Positions 43,344 to 52,626 of a stretch of 64,000 nt of DNA are shown piece by piece; the stretch's first letter is position 1; each line of letters opens with the position of its first letter. Position numbers and translations under genes: made by a program. Under the pieces are notes generated by a model. It saw nothing but the letters and a program-made list of their open reading frames with translations. It was not told where the DNA came from and did not search any database. Source of the stretch: Kitasatospora acidiphila (GTDB lineage Bacteria > Actinomycetota > Actinomycetes > Streptomycetales > Streptomycetaceae). The stretch is taken from assembly GCF_006636205.1 (NCBI RefSeq), contig NZ_VIGB01000003.1:5954501-6018500 (forward strand), written 5' to 3'.

Positions 43344-43645
43344 GCGGGTCGGGATACGGCGTCCTGCTGGGCGATCTGCAGGCACTGGCCGACGACTTCG
43401 GGACCGAGGCCAAGGCCGTCCAGCAGCTGCACGGTGACGTCGACCTGAAGCCGGTCTCCACCGGCGACGCCAACCTGGACGCCACGCTGGGCGCGGTGCT
43501 GATGAACCTCAAGGGCCTGATCGACGGCACCGCCAAGCAGTTGGGCGACCACGGCTCGAAGATGCAGTCGTGCCACGACAACTACAAGTCGAGTGACAGC
43601 GACCACGCCCGGCTGCTGGACTCGCTGATGTCGGCGGCGAACTGA
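43340..43645 (+). CDS. WXG100-like small helical protein
   Basis: 101 residues (MSGSGYGVLLGDLQALADDF, TEAKAVQQLHGDVDLK, LGAVLMNLKGLIDGTAKQLG), all helical and without a signal peptide, the size and look of ESAT-6-like type VII secretion proteins. A WxG tripeptide is not present, so family membership is inferred from size, structure and the next gene. Coupled on both sides (ATGA, TGATG). Confidence 0.7.
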   Translation: MSGSGYGVLLGDLQALADDFGTEAKAVQQLHGDVDLKPVSTGDANLDATLGAVLMNLKGLIDGTAKQLGDHGSKMQSCHDNYKSSDSDHARLLDSLMSAAN

Positions 43646-44886
43646 TGGCGAAGATCGAAGGAGACATCGGCGGTCTGCACGCCATCGCCACCTCGCTCGA
43701 CAAGCTGCCGACCCCGCTGGAGGGCAGCGTCAAGTCGCTCGACTCCAAGGCCGACTCGGTGGTCAACGACGCCGGCTGGCACGGCGACGCGGCCACCGGC
43801 TTCCGGGCCGCCTGGGAGCGCGACGCCCAGGCGATGTCCGCGATCGCCGGCCTGGCCGGCCAAGCGGCGGGTGCCTGCGACACCTTGGCCACCGCGCTGA
43901 CCAACGCCCAGCACCGGATCGACGACGCCCGGGACGCCGCGGTCAAGGCCGGGCTGAAGTTCGACGCCGACAACGACCCGCTGCCGAACCAGGACGCTTC
44001 CCTGGCAACGGCGTTGACCACGTACAACAACGAGGTCACCGGCGCCCAGACGGACGCGACCAACGCCCGCGGCGACGCCGCCGCCACCCTCTACGCGGTG
44101 CTCGCCTACACCGACCCGAAGATCGCCAGCGCCCCCGGGGTGCTGGAGGCGCCGGACGACATGGCGCTGGCCGCCCTGCTGCACGACTACGTCTACCTGC
44201 CCGACGAGAGCGAGAAGAGCTATCTGCGGAGCATCCAGGACAACCTGCAGAAGGAGCACGACGCCCTGGTGGCCCAGCGGGCGACCGCCGACGGCAAGGG
44301 CGAGCGGCGCGTCATCAAGAACGAGCTGAAGAACGTCTCCAAGGCGCTGCAGAACGTCGGCACCGACCTCGAGGCGGTGAGCCGCTACGAGGACGAGGTC
44401 AAGCTCGGCAAGTACTTCAACACCACGGGCGCCGGGCTGCTGGAGAAGATGGGCGCGGACTCCAAGTGGGTCAAGATCGCCGACCAGATACCCGGCCTGG
44501 ACGTGCTGGCCGCGACGGTCGGCACATACGCGCAGGCCGAGTACGACCACGACCGCGGCTGGGGCTGGACCCACGCGGTGGTCGCCGACGGCGGCGCCAA
44601 CGTGGTGGGCATCGGCGTCGAGGTGCTGACCGCCGAGACCGGGCCGTTCGCACCGGTGCTCGGCTACGCCGCCTCCTCGCTGGTCAACGAGTACACGCAC
44701 AACGTGCACTGGTCGCAGAACATCCACAACGACGGGGTGATCCTCGGCGTCGGCAAGAGCATCTTCGTGGACGGTCCCAAGGACCTCTGGAAGAACGACA
44801 TCAAGGGCATGGCCGACAAGGGCGTGCAGGCCGCCGAGCATCCGGTCGCCACCGCCAAGAAGCTGTGGCACGGGATCTTCGGCTGA
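43645..44886 (+). CDS. WXG100-domain large protein, probable type VII secretion substrate
   Basis: 413 residues. An N-terminal WXG100-type helical hairpin has W45-H46-G47 (NDAGWHGDAATGFRAAWERD). A coiled coil follows (about 190-260). The C-terminal region has small-residue-rich amphipathic helices (VVADGGANVVGIGVEVLTAE, FAPVLGYAASSLVNEYTHNV) and a tail KKLWHGIFG. This is the design of LXG/WXG polymorphic toxins or type VII substrates, but no toxin motif is recognised. The next gene encodes a membrane protein that could be its immunity partner; this is inferred from position only. Confidence 0.75.
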   Translation: MAKIEGDIGGLHAIATSLDKLPTPLEGSVKSLDSKADSVVNDAGWHGDAATGFRAAWERDAQAMSAIAGLAGQAAGACDTLATALTNAQHRIDDARDAAVKAGLKFDADNDPLPNQDASLATALTTYNNEVTGAQTDATNARGDAAATLYAVLAYTDPKIASAPGVLEAPDDMALAALLHDYVYLPDESEKSYLRSIQDNLQKEHDALVAQRATADGKGERRVIKNELKNVSKALQNVGTDLEAVSRYEDEVKLGKYFNTTGAGLLEKMGADSKWVKIADQIPGLDVLAATVGTYAQAEYDHDRGWGWTHAVVADGGANVVGIGVEVLTAETGPFAPVLGYAASSLVNEYTHNVHWSQNIHNDGVILGVGKSIFVDGPKDLWKNDIKGMADKGVQAAEHPVATAKKLWHGIFG

Positions 44887-44929
44887 CCGGCCACCCCCGC
44901 GACAGCCACCCGCAGGAAAGCACGGAACG

Positions 44930-45655
44930 ATGATCAGACACACAACTCCCAGCCCCACCCATCCGGAGCCGCTGCCGGTCGCTCCGTACGCCGGCAGCGA
45001 GCCGTTCGGCTGGCGGGACCGCTGGGAGTGGCTGCTCTTCGAGCTGCGCGGGGGCGGGCAGCAGCTCCGCTACCGGGAGGCGGTGCGGGCCCGGACCGTG
45101 CGGTTCCAGGCGGGCGACTTCGGGCTGGCGGCCGGCGGCAGGGGCTGGCGCAGCCGCGGGCCGAAGTACTGGCTCGGGCGGCTGTGCTGGATCCCGTTCC
45201 AGTTCATCCCGTTCGGTTTCTTGCTCGTCTTCTTCGGTTTCGCGCTCGTCGCCCCGTTCGCCTTCCATTGGCCGGTGGCGGTCGGCGTGCTCAACGCGGT
45301 GCTCCAACTGGCCGCCGCCGTCCCGCCGTTCGTGGTGATGTGGCGGCGGCTGGTGTGGGCCGAGGTGCGGATCGAGAAGTACCAGAGCAACGGCTCGTTC
45401 TCGCTGATGGCCTGGCTGGGCCCGCTGGTGGTGCCGCTGGCCGCGGCGATCGCCTTCGGCGCCCAGGCCGCGGTGTTCCTGTCGTTCTTCCGCCGGTACC
45501 TGCCGGCCGAGCGGGTCGCCCACGACGCGCTGCGCGAGTACCGGGCGGCGGCCGCGCAGCCGAAGAGCGGCAAGGCCGCGCAGCCGAGGAGCGGCAAGGC
45601 CGTGCAACCGGAGACCGGCAAGAAGGCGTCCGGAAAGGCGGGCCGTCGGCGTTAG
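44930..45655 (+). CDS. Multi-pass membrane protein after the WXG100 protein
   Basis: 241 residues. Three to four hydrophobic helices (IPFGFLLVFFGFALVAPFAF, VGVLNAVLQLAAAVPPFVVM, GPLVVPLAAAIAFGAQAAVF), a WRDRWEWLLFELRGGG N-terminal segment and a basic tail of three repeats (QPKSGKAA, QPRSGKAV, QPETGKKA). Possible immunity or anchor protein for its upstream neighbour; not recognised as a known family. Confidence 0.65.
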   Translation: MIRHTTPSPTHPEPLPVAPYAGSEPFGWRDRWEWLLFELRGGGQQLRYREAVRARTVRFQAGDFGLAAGGRGWRSRGPKYWLGRLCWIPFQFIPFGFLLVFFGFALVAPFAFHWPVAVGVLNAVLQLAAAVPPFVVMWRRLVWAEVRIEKYQSNGSFSLMAWLGPLVVPLAAAIAFGAQAAVFLSFFRRYLPAERVAHDALREYRAAAAQPKSGKAAQPRSGKAVQPETGKKASGKAGRRR

Positions 45656-45693
45656 GCTGCCCGGCACAACGAACGGAAGGCTCATCGCAGCTC

Positions 45694-46683
45694 ATGAAGG
45701 TTCTGATCTCCGGCGGCGCCGGTTACATCGGCAGCACCGTCGCCTCCGCCTGCCTCGAGGCCGGGCACACCCCCGTGATCCTGGACAGCCTGGTCACCGG
45801 CCGGCGCGAGTTCACCGAGGGCCGGGAGTTCTACCAGGGCGACATCGCCGACGGTGCGCTGGTGGACCGGATCTTCGCCGAGCACCCGGAGATCGAGGCC
45901 GTGGTGCACTGCGCCGCGCTGATCGTGGTGCCGGACTCGGTGGCCGACCCGGTCGGCTACTACCGGGCCAACGTCGCCAAGAGCCTGGATTTCGTGGGCC
46001 ACCTGCTGCGCAACGGCTGCGAGAAGATGATCTTCTCCTCCTCGGCCTCGATCTACCAGGCCAGCGAGGACTTCAGCGTCGACGAGCACGCCGGCCTCGA
46101 CCCGCAGAGCCCGTACGCCCGCACCAAGGCGGTCTGCGAGGGCATGTTCGCCGACATCGCCGCGACCCAGCCGATCCGGATCCTGTCGCTGCGCTACTTC
46201 AACCCGATCGGCGCCGACCCCGAGCTGCGCACCGGCCTGCAGGTGCGTCACCCGAGCCATGCGCTCGGCAAGCTGATCGAGGCTCACGAGGCCGGCCGGT
46301 CGTTCATGATCACCGGCACCCACTGGCCGACCCGGGACGGCTCCGGCATCCGCGACTACATCCACGTCTGGGACCTGGCCGCCGCGCACGTGGCCGCGCT
46401 GGAGAACTTCGACCAGGCACTGGAGGGCGGCCGGGCCTCGGCGATCAACCTCGGCACCGGCACCGGAACCACGGTGCGCGAGCTGGTCGAGGCCTTCAAC
46501 GGCGTGGTCGACGAGCCGGTCGCCGTGGTCGAGACCGAGACCCGCCCGGGCGACGTGGCCGGCGCCTACACCCGCAGCGACCGCGCCGAGCGGCTCCTCC
46601 GCTGGAAGCCCGAGCACAGCATCGCCGACGGCATCCGGGACTCGCTGCGCTGGGCCGAGGTCCGGGACGCCCGGCTGAGCTGA
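45694..46683 (+). CDS. galE: UDP-glucose 4-epimerase (GalE-like)
   Basis: 329 residues. Short-chain dehydrogenase/reductase (extended type): GGAGYIGS NAD motif at 7-14, and the catalytic Y141-xxx-K145 in SPYARTK. IRILSLRYFNPIGADPELRT and the GSGIRDYIHVWDLAAAHVAA segment are typical of UDP-glucose 4-epimerases. It lies between the membrane protein gene and leuS; its sugar pathway is not shown by the neighbours. Confidence 0.9.
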   Translation: MKVLISGGAGYIGSTVASACLEAGHTPVILDSLVTGRREFTEGREFYQGDIADGALVDRIFAEHPEIEAVVHCAALIVVPDSVADPVGYYRANVAKSLDFVGHLLRNGCEKMIFSSSASIYQASEDFSVDEHAGLDPQSPYARTKAVCEGMFADIAATQPIRILSLRYFNPIGADPELRTGLQVRHPSHALGKLIEAHEAGRSFMITGTHWPTRDGSGIRDYIHVWDLAAAHVAALENFDQALEGGRASAINLGTGTGTTVRELVEAFNGVVDEPVAVVETETRPGDVAGAYTRSDRAERLLRWKPEHSIADGIRDSLRWAEVRDARLS

Positions 46684-46689
46684 CACCCG

Positions 46690-46725
46690 CTGCGGGGCGT
46701 GGCGACCGGTCGCCACGCCCCGCAG
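46690..46725 (+). terminator. Terminator after galE
   Basis: CTGCGGGGCGTGGCGA / TCGCCACGCCCCGCAG, 16-bp arms, loop CCGG. Confidence 0.92.
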
Positions 46726-46747
46726 CCTCCTGCGGTACCCTGAGCCC

Positions 46748-46786
46748 ATGCGAACCGTGCGCCTGCTCCTTAGCCGGCCGCGCTGA
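46748..46786 (+). CDS. leuS leader peptide
   Basis: Twelve residues, MRTVRLLLSRPR, with three leucine codons in a row (CTG CTC CTT), the last one rare in this GC-rich genome. A TACCCT -10-like hexamer ends eight bases before the ATG, so the mRNA would be nearly leaderless. Slow reading of the Leu codons would favour an antiterminator, as in known leucine attenuators of actinobacteria. Confidence 0.75.
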   Translation: MRTVRLLLSRPR

Positions 46787-46835
46787 CCAGGACCGGCCGC
46801 CCCGAGCGGGGGTAGCGCCGGAGTCAGCGTGGCGT

Positions 46836-46860
46836 CCCCTCCTGCGAGGGGCTTTTTTGT
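46836..46860 (+). terminator. Attenuator terminator before leuS
   Basis: CCCCT-CCTGCG-AGGGG followed by C and six T: a rho-independent terminator 50 bases after the leader peptide and about 88 before leuS. Alternative hairpins are possible between it and the leader (GGCCG ... CGGCC, CCCCGAGCGGGG). Confidence 0.8.
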
Positions 46861-46947
46861 TTCCGGAGCCCTTCTTCGGGACCCAAGCCCCGCGTCCGGC
46901 CGCTCAGCTGACGATTCGCAATCTGACCCGATGGAGCTTGAAGGACC

Positions 46948-49836
46948 ATGAGCGAGACGACCCCTGCCTCCGGCGCGGCCGAGGCCACCACCGAGCCGTT
47001 CCGGTACACGGCAGCCCTGGCCGCCGACATCGAGTCCCGCTGGCAGGACACCTGGGAGAAGGAGGGCACCTTCAACGCCCCCAACCCGGTCGGTCCGCTG
47101 GCTCCGCACACCGCCGCCGGCGACACGGTCACCGAGAAGCCGCACAGCTTCATCATGGACATGTTCCCCTACCCGTCCGGCGTCGGCCTGCACGTCGGCC
47201 ACCCGCTGGGGTACATCGCCACCGACGTCTACGCCCGCTACCAGCGGATGACCGGCCACAACGTGCTGCACACCCTGGGCTACGACGCCTTCGGCCTGCC
47301 GGCCGAGCAGCACGCGGTGGCCACCGGCGTGCACCCCCGGGTCTCCACCGAGGCCGCCATCGCCAACATGCGCGGCCAGCTGCGCCGCCTGGGCCTGGGC
47401 CACGACTCCCGCCGGTCGATCTCCACCATCGATCCGGAGTACTACCGCTGGACCCAGTGGATCTTCCTGCAGATCTTCAACTCCTGGTACGACACCGAGG
47501 CCGACAAGGCCCGCCCGATCGCCGAGCTGATCGCGCAGTTCGCCGCCGGTGAGCGGGCCGTCCCGGGCGGCCGCACCTGGTCCGAGCTGTCCGCCGCCGA
47601 GCGCGAAGAGGTGCTGGGCGAGTACCGGCTGGCCTACAGCAAGGAGGTGCCGGTCAACTGGTGCCCCGGCCTGGGCACCGTGCTGGCCAACGAGGAGGTC
47701 ACCGCCGACGGCCGCTCCGAGCGCGGCAACTTCCCGGTCTTCAAGTCCAAGCTGCGCCAGTGGATGATGCGGATCACCGCCTACGGCGACCGGCTGATCA
47801 GCGACCTGGACCTGCTGGACTGGCCCGAGGCGATCAAGCTGCAGCAGCGCAACTGGATCGGCCGCTCCGAGGGCGCCCGCGTAGACTTCAAGGTCGGCTC
47901 GGACGACACCATCACCGTCTTCACCACCCGCCCGGACACCCTGTTCGGCGCCACCTACATGGTGCTGGCCCCCGAGCACGAGCTGGTCGACGCCATCGTC
48001 CCGGCCGCTTGGCCGAGCGAGACCCTGAACGACTGGAAGGGCGAGGCGCACACCCCCGCCGAGGCCGTCGCCGCCTACCGCGCGGCTGCCGCCGCCAAGT
48101 CGGACGTCGAGCGCCAGATGGACGCCAAGGTCAAGACCGGTGTCTTCACCGGCGCCTACGCGACCAACCCGGTCACCGGCAAGCCGGTCCCGGTCTTCAT
48201 CGCCGACTACGTGCTGATGGGCTACGGCACCGGCGCGATCATGGCCGTGCCGGCGCACGACCACCGCGACTTCGCCTTCGCCCGGGCCTTCAAGCTGCCG
48301 GTGCAGTGCGTGGTCGAGCCCACCGACGGCCGCGGCACCGACCCGCACGAGTGGGACGACGCCTTCGACACCTACGACTCGGTGCTGGTCAACTCGGTGG
48401 GCGAGGGGATCTCGCTGGACGGCCTGACCGTCCCCGACGCCAAGCGCGCCGTCACCGAGTGGCTGACCGGCCGCGGCATCGGCGAGGGCACCGTCAACTA
48501 CCGCCTGCGCGACTGGCTGTTCAGCCGCCAGCGGTACTGGGGCGAGCCGTTCCCGATCGTCTACGACGAGGACGGCGTGATGCACGCGCTGCCCGAGTCG
48601 ATGCTGCCGGTCGAGGTCCCCGAGGTGGACGACTACTCGCCGATCACCTTCGACGCGGACGACGCCGCCAGCAGCCCGCGCACCCCGCTGTCCCGCAACG
48701 AGGACTGGGTCACCGTCCAGCTGGACCTGGGCGACGGCGTCAAGACGTACCGCCGCGAGACCAACACCATGCCCAACTGGGCCGGTTCCTGCTGGTACGA
48801 GCTGCGCTACGTCGACCCGGACAACCGCGCCAAGCTGGTCGACCCGGCCAACGAGGCCTACTGGCTGGGCCCCAACGCCGAGAAGAAGGCCGGCGGCGTC
48901 GACCTGTACGTCGGCGGCCAGGAGCACGCGGTGCTGCACCTGCTGTACGCCCGCTTCTGGCACAAGGTGCTGCACGACCTGGGCCACGTCTCCTCGGTCG
49001 AGCCGTTCCACCGGCTGTTCAACCAGGGCATGATCACCGCCTACGTCTACCGCGATGAGCGGGGCTTCCCGGTCCCGGCCGCCGAGGTCGAGGAGGTCGA
49101 CGGCGGCTACGTCTGGCAGGGGCAGCCGGTCACCCGCGAGGCGGGCAAGATGGGCAAGTCGCTGAAGAACGCGGTCTCGCCCGACAGCATCTGCGAGGAG
49201 TACGGCGCGGACACGCTGCGCCTGTACGAGATGTCGATGGGCCCGCTGGACGTCTCCCGTCCCTGGGAGCCGCGCGCCGTGGTCGGCTCGTTCCGCTTCC
49301 TGCAGCGGCTGTGGCGCAACATCGTCTCCGAGGAGACCGGTGAGGTCGTCGTCACCGACGAGCCGGCCGACGAGCCGACCCTGCGGGCGCTGCACAAGGC
49401 GATCGACGGGATCCGCGGCGACCTGGCCGGGCTGCGCTTCAACACCGCGGTGGCCAAGGCGATCGAGCTGAACAACCACCTGGTCAAGCGCGGCAGCACG
49501 CCCCGCGAGGTGGCCGAGCCGCTGGTGCTGATGGTCGCGCCGCTGGCCCCCCACGTCGCCGAGGAGCTGTGGCGCAAGCTGGGCCACACCGACTCGCTGA
49601 CCTACGCCGACTTCCCGGTCGCCGACCCGGCGCTGGTCGTGGACGAGGCCGTCACCTGCGTCGTCCAGATCAAGGGCAAGGTCAAGGCCCGCCTGGAGGT
49701 GCCGCCGACCATCAGCGACGCGGAGCTGGAGCAGCTGGCGCTGGCCGACCCGGCGGTGGTCGCGGCGATCGGCGACGCCCCGGTGCGCAAGGTGATCGTG
49801 CGGGCGCCGAAGCTGGTGAACATCGTCACCGGCTGA
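46948..49836 (+). CDS. leuS: Leucine--tRNA ligase
   Basis: 962 residues. HIGH motif MFPYPSGVGLHVGHPLGY at about 72-89, editing domain with TTRPDTLFGATYMVLAPEH, and the KMSKS-type motif GKMGKSLKN followed by EYGADTLRLYEMSM. C-terminal anticodon-binding region and the VQIKGKVKARLEVPPT end. ATG 46948 with GAAGGA upstream. Expression probably depends on leucine-tRNA charging through the attenuator. Confidence 0.98.
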   Translation: MSETTPASGAAEATTEPFRYTAALAADIESRWQDTWEKEGTFNAPNPVGPLAPHTAAGDTVTEKPHSFIMDMFPYPSGVGLHVGHPLGYIATDVYARYQRMTGHNVLHTLGYDAFGLPAEQHAVATGVHPRVSTEAAIANMRGQLRRLGLGHDSRRSISTIDPEYYRWTQWIFLQIFNSWYDTEADKARPIAELIAQFAAGERAVPGGRTWSELSAAEREEVLGEYRLAYSKEVPVNWCPGLGTVLANEEVTADGRSERGNFPVFKSKLRQWMMRITAYGDRLISDLDLLDWPEAIKLQQRNWIGRSEGARVDFKVGSDDTITVFTTRPDTLFGATYMVLAPEHELVDAIVPAAWPSETLNDWKGEAHTPAEAVAAYRAAAAAKSDVERQMDAKVKTGVFTGAYATNPVTGKPVPVFIADYVLMGYGTGAIMAVPAHDHRDFAFARAFKLPVQCVVEPTDGRGTDPHEWDDAFDTYDSVLVNSVGEGISLDGLTVPDAKRAVTEWLTGRGIGEGTVNYRLRDWLFSRQRYWGEPFPIVYDEDGVMHALPESMLPVEVPEVDDYSPITFDADDAASSPRTPLSRNEDWVTVQLDLGDGVKTYRRETNTMPNWAGSCWYELRYVDPDNRAKLVDPANEAYWLGPNAEKKAGGVDLYVGGQEHAVLHLLYARFWHKVLHDLGHVSSVEPFHRLFNQGMITAYVYRDERGFPVPAAEVEEVDGGYVWQGQPVTREAGKMGKSLKNAVSPDSICEEYGADTLRLYEMSMGPLDVSRPWEPRAVVGSFRFLQRLWRNIVSEETGEVVVTDEPADEPTLRALHKAIDGIRGDLAGLRFNTAVAKAIELNNHLVKRGSTPREVAEPLVLMVAPLAPHVAEELWRKLGHTDSLTYADFPVADPALVVDEAVTCVVQIKGKVKARLEVPPTISDAELEQLALADPAVVAAIGDAPVRKVIVRAPKLVNIVTG

Positions 49837-49864
49837 CGGGCCGGGTTGGTTCGGGTGCTCGGGT

Positions 49865-49896
49865 GGTGGCCCGGTCGCGGTGGCGGCCGGGCCACC
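49865..49896 (+). terminator. Terminator after leuS
   Basis: GGTGGCCCGG / CCGGGCCACC, 10-bp arms with a 12-base loop, no T-run. The rest of the interval to 50106 shows nothing else. Confidence 0.6.
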
Positions 49897-50106
49897 GCCG
49901 TTTCGGGGGCGTGCGCTGGGGGTGCGCTGTGGGTGCTGGGGTGCGTTCTCGGGGCTGCTTCTCGGGGTAACCCTGATCGGTCCCTGATCCGTCCCGTGAA
50001 TGCCCCTGGGGCGCTCCTCTGCCGGGTGGCAGTCGGGCTACGGTGTGAGGGAAGCCCCGGGACTCCCGCGGGCGGAACTCGGTGAGGGCGGGAAGGCGGC
50101 TGTCTG

Positions 50107-50898
50107 ATGTTCCACGCGATCGGGATCCTGATCGGGGTGGTGGCGCTCATCGCGCTGGTACTGACCGTCCTGGTGGTGGTCGGCGTCGTCAAGGCGGCCA
50201 AGGCGGTGGCCCGCAAGGTCGACCAGACCGAGGCGCAGGCCCGGCGGGCCGTGGAGAACGCCACGCTGAAGGCCAAGACCTTTGCGAAGCCCGGTGCGCA
50301 CGGCGAGGTCGCGGCCGTCCGGCTGGCGCTGCGCACCTCGCTGAGCCGCACCCGCGAGGTGCTGGAGGGCGGCCTGGCCGGCGACGGCCAGCTCACCGAG
50401 GCACTCGGCCTGCTGGCCCGGTTGGACGGCCACGGTGCCGAGCTGGACGCCGAGCTGCGGCTGCTGGAGCGCGAGCCGGACGCCTCGCGGGTGGCGGCCA
50501 AGCTGTCGGAACTGCGGGTGCGGGCCGACCAGATCACGCAGTCCGCCGAGTCGCTGCGGTGGGCGGCGCAGGACCGGATGCACCGGTTCGCGGCGGACGA
50601 CCTGGGGCGGCTGAGCGAGGAGATCGCGAGCGAGGCGGGGGCGCTGCGGCACTGGGAGACGGGGGCAGCGGGTTCTGGGGGTGCCGCGGGTGCTGCGGGT
50701 GCCGCGGGGGCGGCTGCGGGGGGTGGCGCTGCTGCGGGTGGTGGTGCAGGTGGTGCTGGTGGGGCGGGGGCGTCGGGCCGGCTGGGGTTGGGGACCGGTA
50801 AGTGGCCTTCGGCGGAGGAGATGCTCGGGCTGGGGGAGCAGGTCATCAACGCCGCACAGCGGCTGCGGAAGTCGGCACCCGGGTCCTCGGGGCACTGA
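50107..50898 (+). CDS. Membrane-anchored coiled-coil protein
   Basis: 263 residues. An N-terminal membrane helix (IGILIGVVALIALVLTVLVV), a long coiled coil (about 30-185) and a low-complexity Gly/Ala linker (about 189-222, such as GGAAGAAGAAGAAAGGG), then a short conserved end (WPSAEEMLGLGEQVINAAQR). The layout resembles LemA or apolipophorin-like membrane proteins of streptomycetes. Unknown function; conserved neighbour of leuS and degV. Confidence 0.72.
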   Translation: MFHAIGILIGVVALIALVLTVLVVVGVVKAAKAVARKVDQTEAQARRAVENATLKAKTFAKPGAHGEVAAVRLALRTSLSRTREVLEGGLAGDGQLTEALGLLARLDGHGAELDAELRLLEREPDASRVAAKLSELRVRADQITQSAESLRWAAQDRMHRFAADDLGRLSEEIASEAGALRHWETGAAGSGGAAGAAGAAGAAAGGGAAAGGGAGGAGGAGASGRLGLGTGKWPSAEEMLGLGEQVINAAQRLRKSAPGSSGH

Positions 50899-50983
50899 CG
50901 GCCGGGCGGGACGGCGGGGGTGCCCTCACCTGATGATCGGCTCGGATGTGCCGGTCGACCACGGGAGGAGTAACCTCCGGCTC

Positions 50984-51829
50984 ATGTCCGCCCAGCTCGC
51001 CATCGTCACCGATTCCACGGCCTATCTGCCCCAGCAGGCCGTTGACGCGCATCAGGTCTCGGTGGTCCCGCTGAGCGTCGTGGTCGGGGACACCGTGTTC
51101 ACCGAGGGCGTGGAGATCGCGCCCAAGGACGTCGCCGAGGCCCTGCGGGCCAAGCAGCGGCTCACCACCTCGCGCCCCAACCCGGAGACCTTCGCCGCCG
51201 CCTACCGCGCCGCCGCCGAGGCCGGCGCAACCGGCGTGGTCTCGATCCACCTCTCCACCGAGCTCTCCGGCACCGGCGACGCCGCCCGCCTGGCGGCCGC
51301 CGAAGCCCCGATACCCGTGCGGGTGGTGGACAGCCGGCTGGTCGGCATGGCGCTCGGCTACGCGGTGCTGGCGGCGGCTGACGCCCGGGACGCGGGGCTC
51401 GACCTGGACGGTGTGGTGGCGGCGGCCGAACGGCGTGCCGCGGACACCCGCGGCTTCTTCTACGTGGACACCCTGGAACACCTTCGCCGAGGCGGCCGGA
51501 TCGGCACCGCCCGGGCGCTGCTCGGCTCCGCCCTGGCCGTCAAGCCGCTGCTCCACCTCGACGCGGGCCGGATCGAGCCCCTGGAGAAGGTGCGCACCGC
51601 CTCCCGCGCCATCGCCCGCCTCGAGGAGATCGCCGTGGAGTACGCGGGCGAGCGGGAGGTGGACATCACGGTGCACCACCTCGCCGCCGAGGACCGCGCC
51701 GAGCCGCTCTGCGCCCGCCTGCGGGAACGGGTGCCGGGCCTGCGCGAGCTGTACCTGGGGGAGGTCGGCGCGGTGATCGGCGCCCATGTGGGGCCGGGCC
51801 TGCTGGCGGTGGTGGTCGCGCCGGTGTGA
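50984..51829 (+). CDS. DegV-family fatty acid-binding protein
   Basis: 281 residues. VTDSTAYLPQQAVDAHQVSV, LTTSRPNPETFAAAYR, the VVSIHLSTELSGTGDAARLA loop and DSRLVGMALGYAVL mark a DegV protein; FYVDTLEHLRRGGRIGTARA is the conserved C-terminal domain region. These bind a fatty acid and pass it to a kinase (FakA) in Gram-positive bacteria. ATG 50984. Lies upstream of comEA as usual. Confidence 0.93.
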   Translation: MSAQLAIVTDSTAYLPQQAVDAHQVSVVPLSVVVGDTVFTEGVEIAPKDVAEALRAKQRLTTSRPNPETFAAAYRAAAEAGATGVVSIHLSTELSGTGDAARLAAAEAPIPVRVVDSRLVGMALGYAVLAAADARDAGLDLDGVVAAAERRAADTRGFFYVDTLEHLRRGGRIGTARALLGSALAVKPLLHLDAGRIEPLEKVRTASRAIARLEEIAVEYAGEREVDITVHHLAAEDRAEPLCARLRERVPGLRELYLGEVGAVIGAHVGPGLLAVVVAPV

Positions 51830-51876
51830 CGGTGCGACAGTGTGATGGCGTGATGTTGGTGCTGATGCCGCGTCAG

Positions 51877-51903
51877 TTATCCACAGGGGCAGGGTTGTCC
51901 ACA
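51877..51903. promoter_or_regulatory. Two DnaA boxes in the comEA leader
   Basis: TTATCCACA at 51877-51885 and TTGTCCACA at 51895-51903, 18 bases apart in the same direction, both perfect. TTGTCCACA is the preferred streptomycete DnaA box. Confidence 0.65.
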
Positions 51904-51955
51904 GGTTTCCGGGCGTTCCTGGCGGGGTGTGAGGGCCCGGCCTAGCGTCGGCGCC

Positions 51956-52626
51956 ATGACCGTTCTCCGCGCCCTTCGCACCCCAGCCGCCCGCCGCCGG
52001 GACACCGCCGCCCTCACCCGCGCCCGCCTGGCCCACCTGCTGCCCGCACTCGGCACTGCGTCGGCGGAGGCCGCCGCCCGTGGGGAGGCGGGTGGCCCCG
52101 GCTCCGGCTTGGTGGGTGCGGTTGAGCTGCCGGACTCGGTGGCTGGCCGTGCTGCTGGTCGGGAGCCGCACGATCCGGTGCATCGGGCTGCGGGCTTCCC
52201 GTTCTCGGGCGCGCCCATGCGGCGCGGCTCCGGAGTCGCCTTGGGGGATGTGGTCGATTCGTCAGGGCCTGAGCCTGGCAGTTCGGCTGCTCCCGGCTCG
52301 CGTGATTCGGGGCCTCCCCGGGCTGCGGGGCTTTCGGTCTCGGGTGCTTCTGCTCATGGCGGCTCCGGCTCCGCCGTGTTGGATGCGGTCGGTCTGTCAG
52401 GGCCTGAGCCTGGCCGCTCCGCTGCTCCCGGCTCGCGTGATTCGGGGCTTTCCCGGGCTGTAGGTTCCCCGCTCTCGGGTGCTTCCGCACATGGCAGCCC
52501 CAGTTCTGCCGTGCCGGACGCGATCGACCAGCTCGACTCGGAGCCCACCTGGGCCCGTACTCCTGACGCCAGCTCCATTTCCCCTGCCGCCCTGCCTCGC
52601 CCGCTCGCAGGACCGTACGCGTCCGG
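51956..52626 (+). other. Probable N-terminal part of comEA in another frame, with 135-bp in-frame repeats
   Basis: ATG 51956 begins MTVLRALRTPAARRRDTAAL, a plausible ComEA start. The frame continues through two copies of a 45-residue repeat (SGPEPGSSAAPGSRDSG / SGPEPGRSAAPGSRDSG). After about 52560 the meaningful reading moves to the comEA frame, so one frame change must lie near 52560-52626 if both belong to one gene. Confidence 0.45.
52262..52531 (+). repeat. Two tandem copies of a 135-bp repeat
   Basis: TCAGGGCCTGAGCCTGGC recurs exactly 135 bases later (52262 and 52397), with most following bases alike. 135 is a multiple of three, so the repeat is in frame. Confidence 0.75.
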
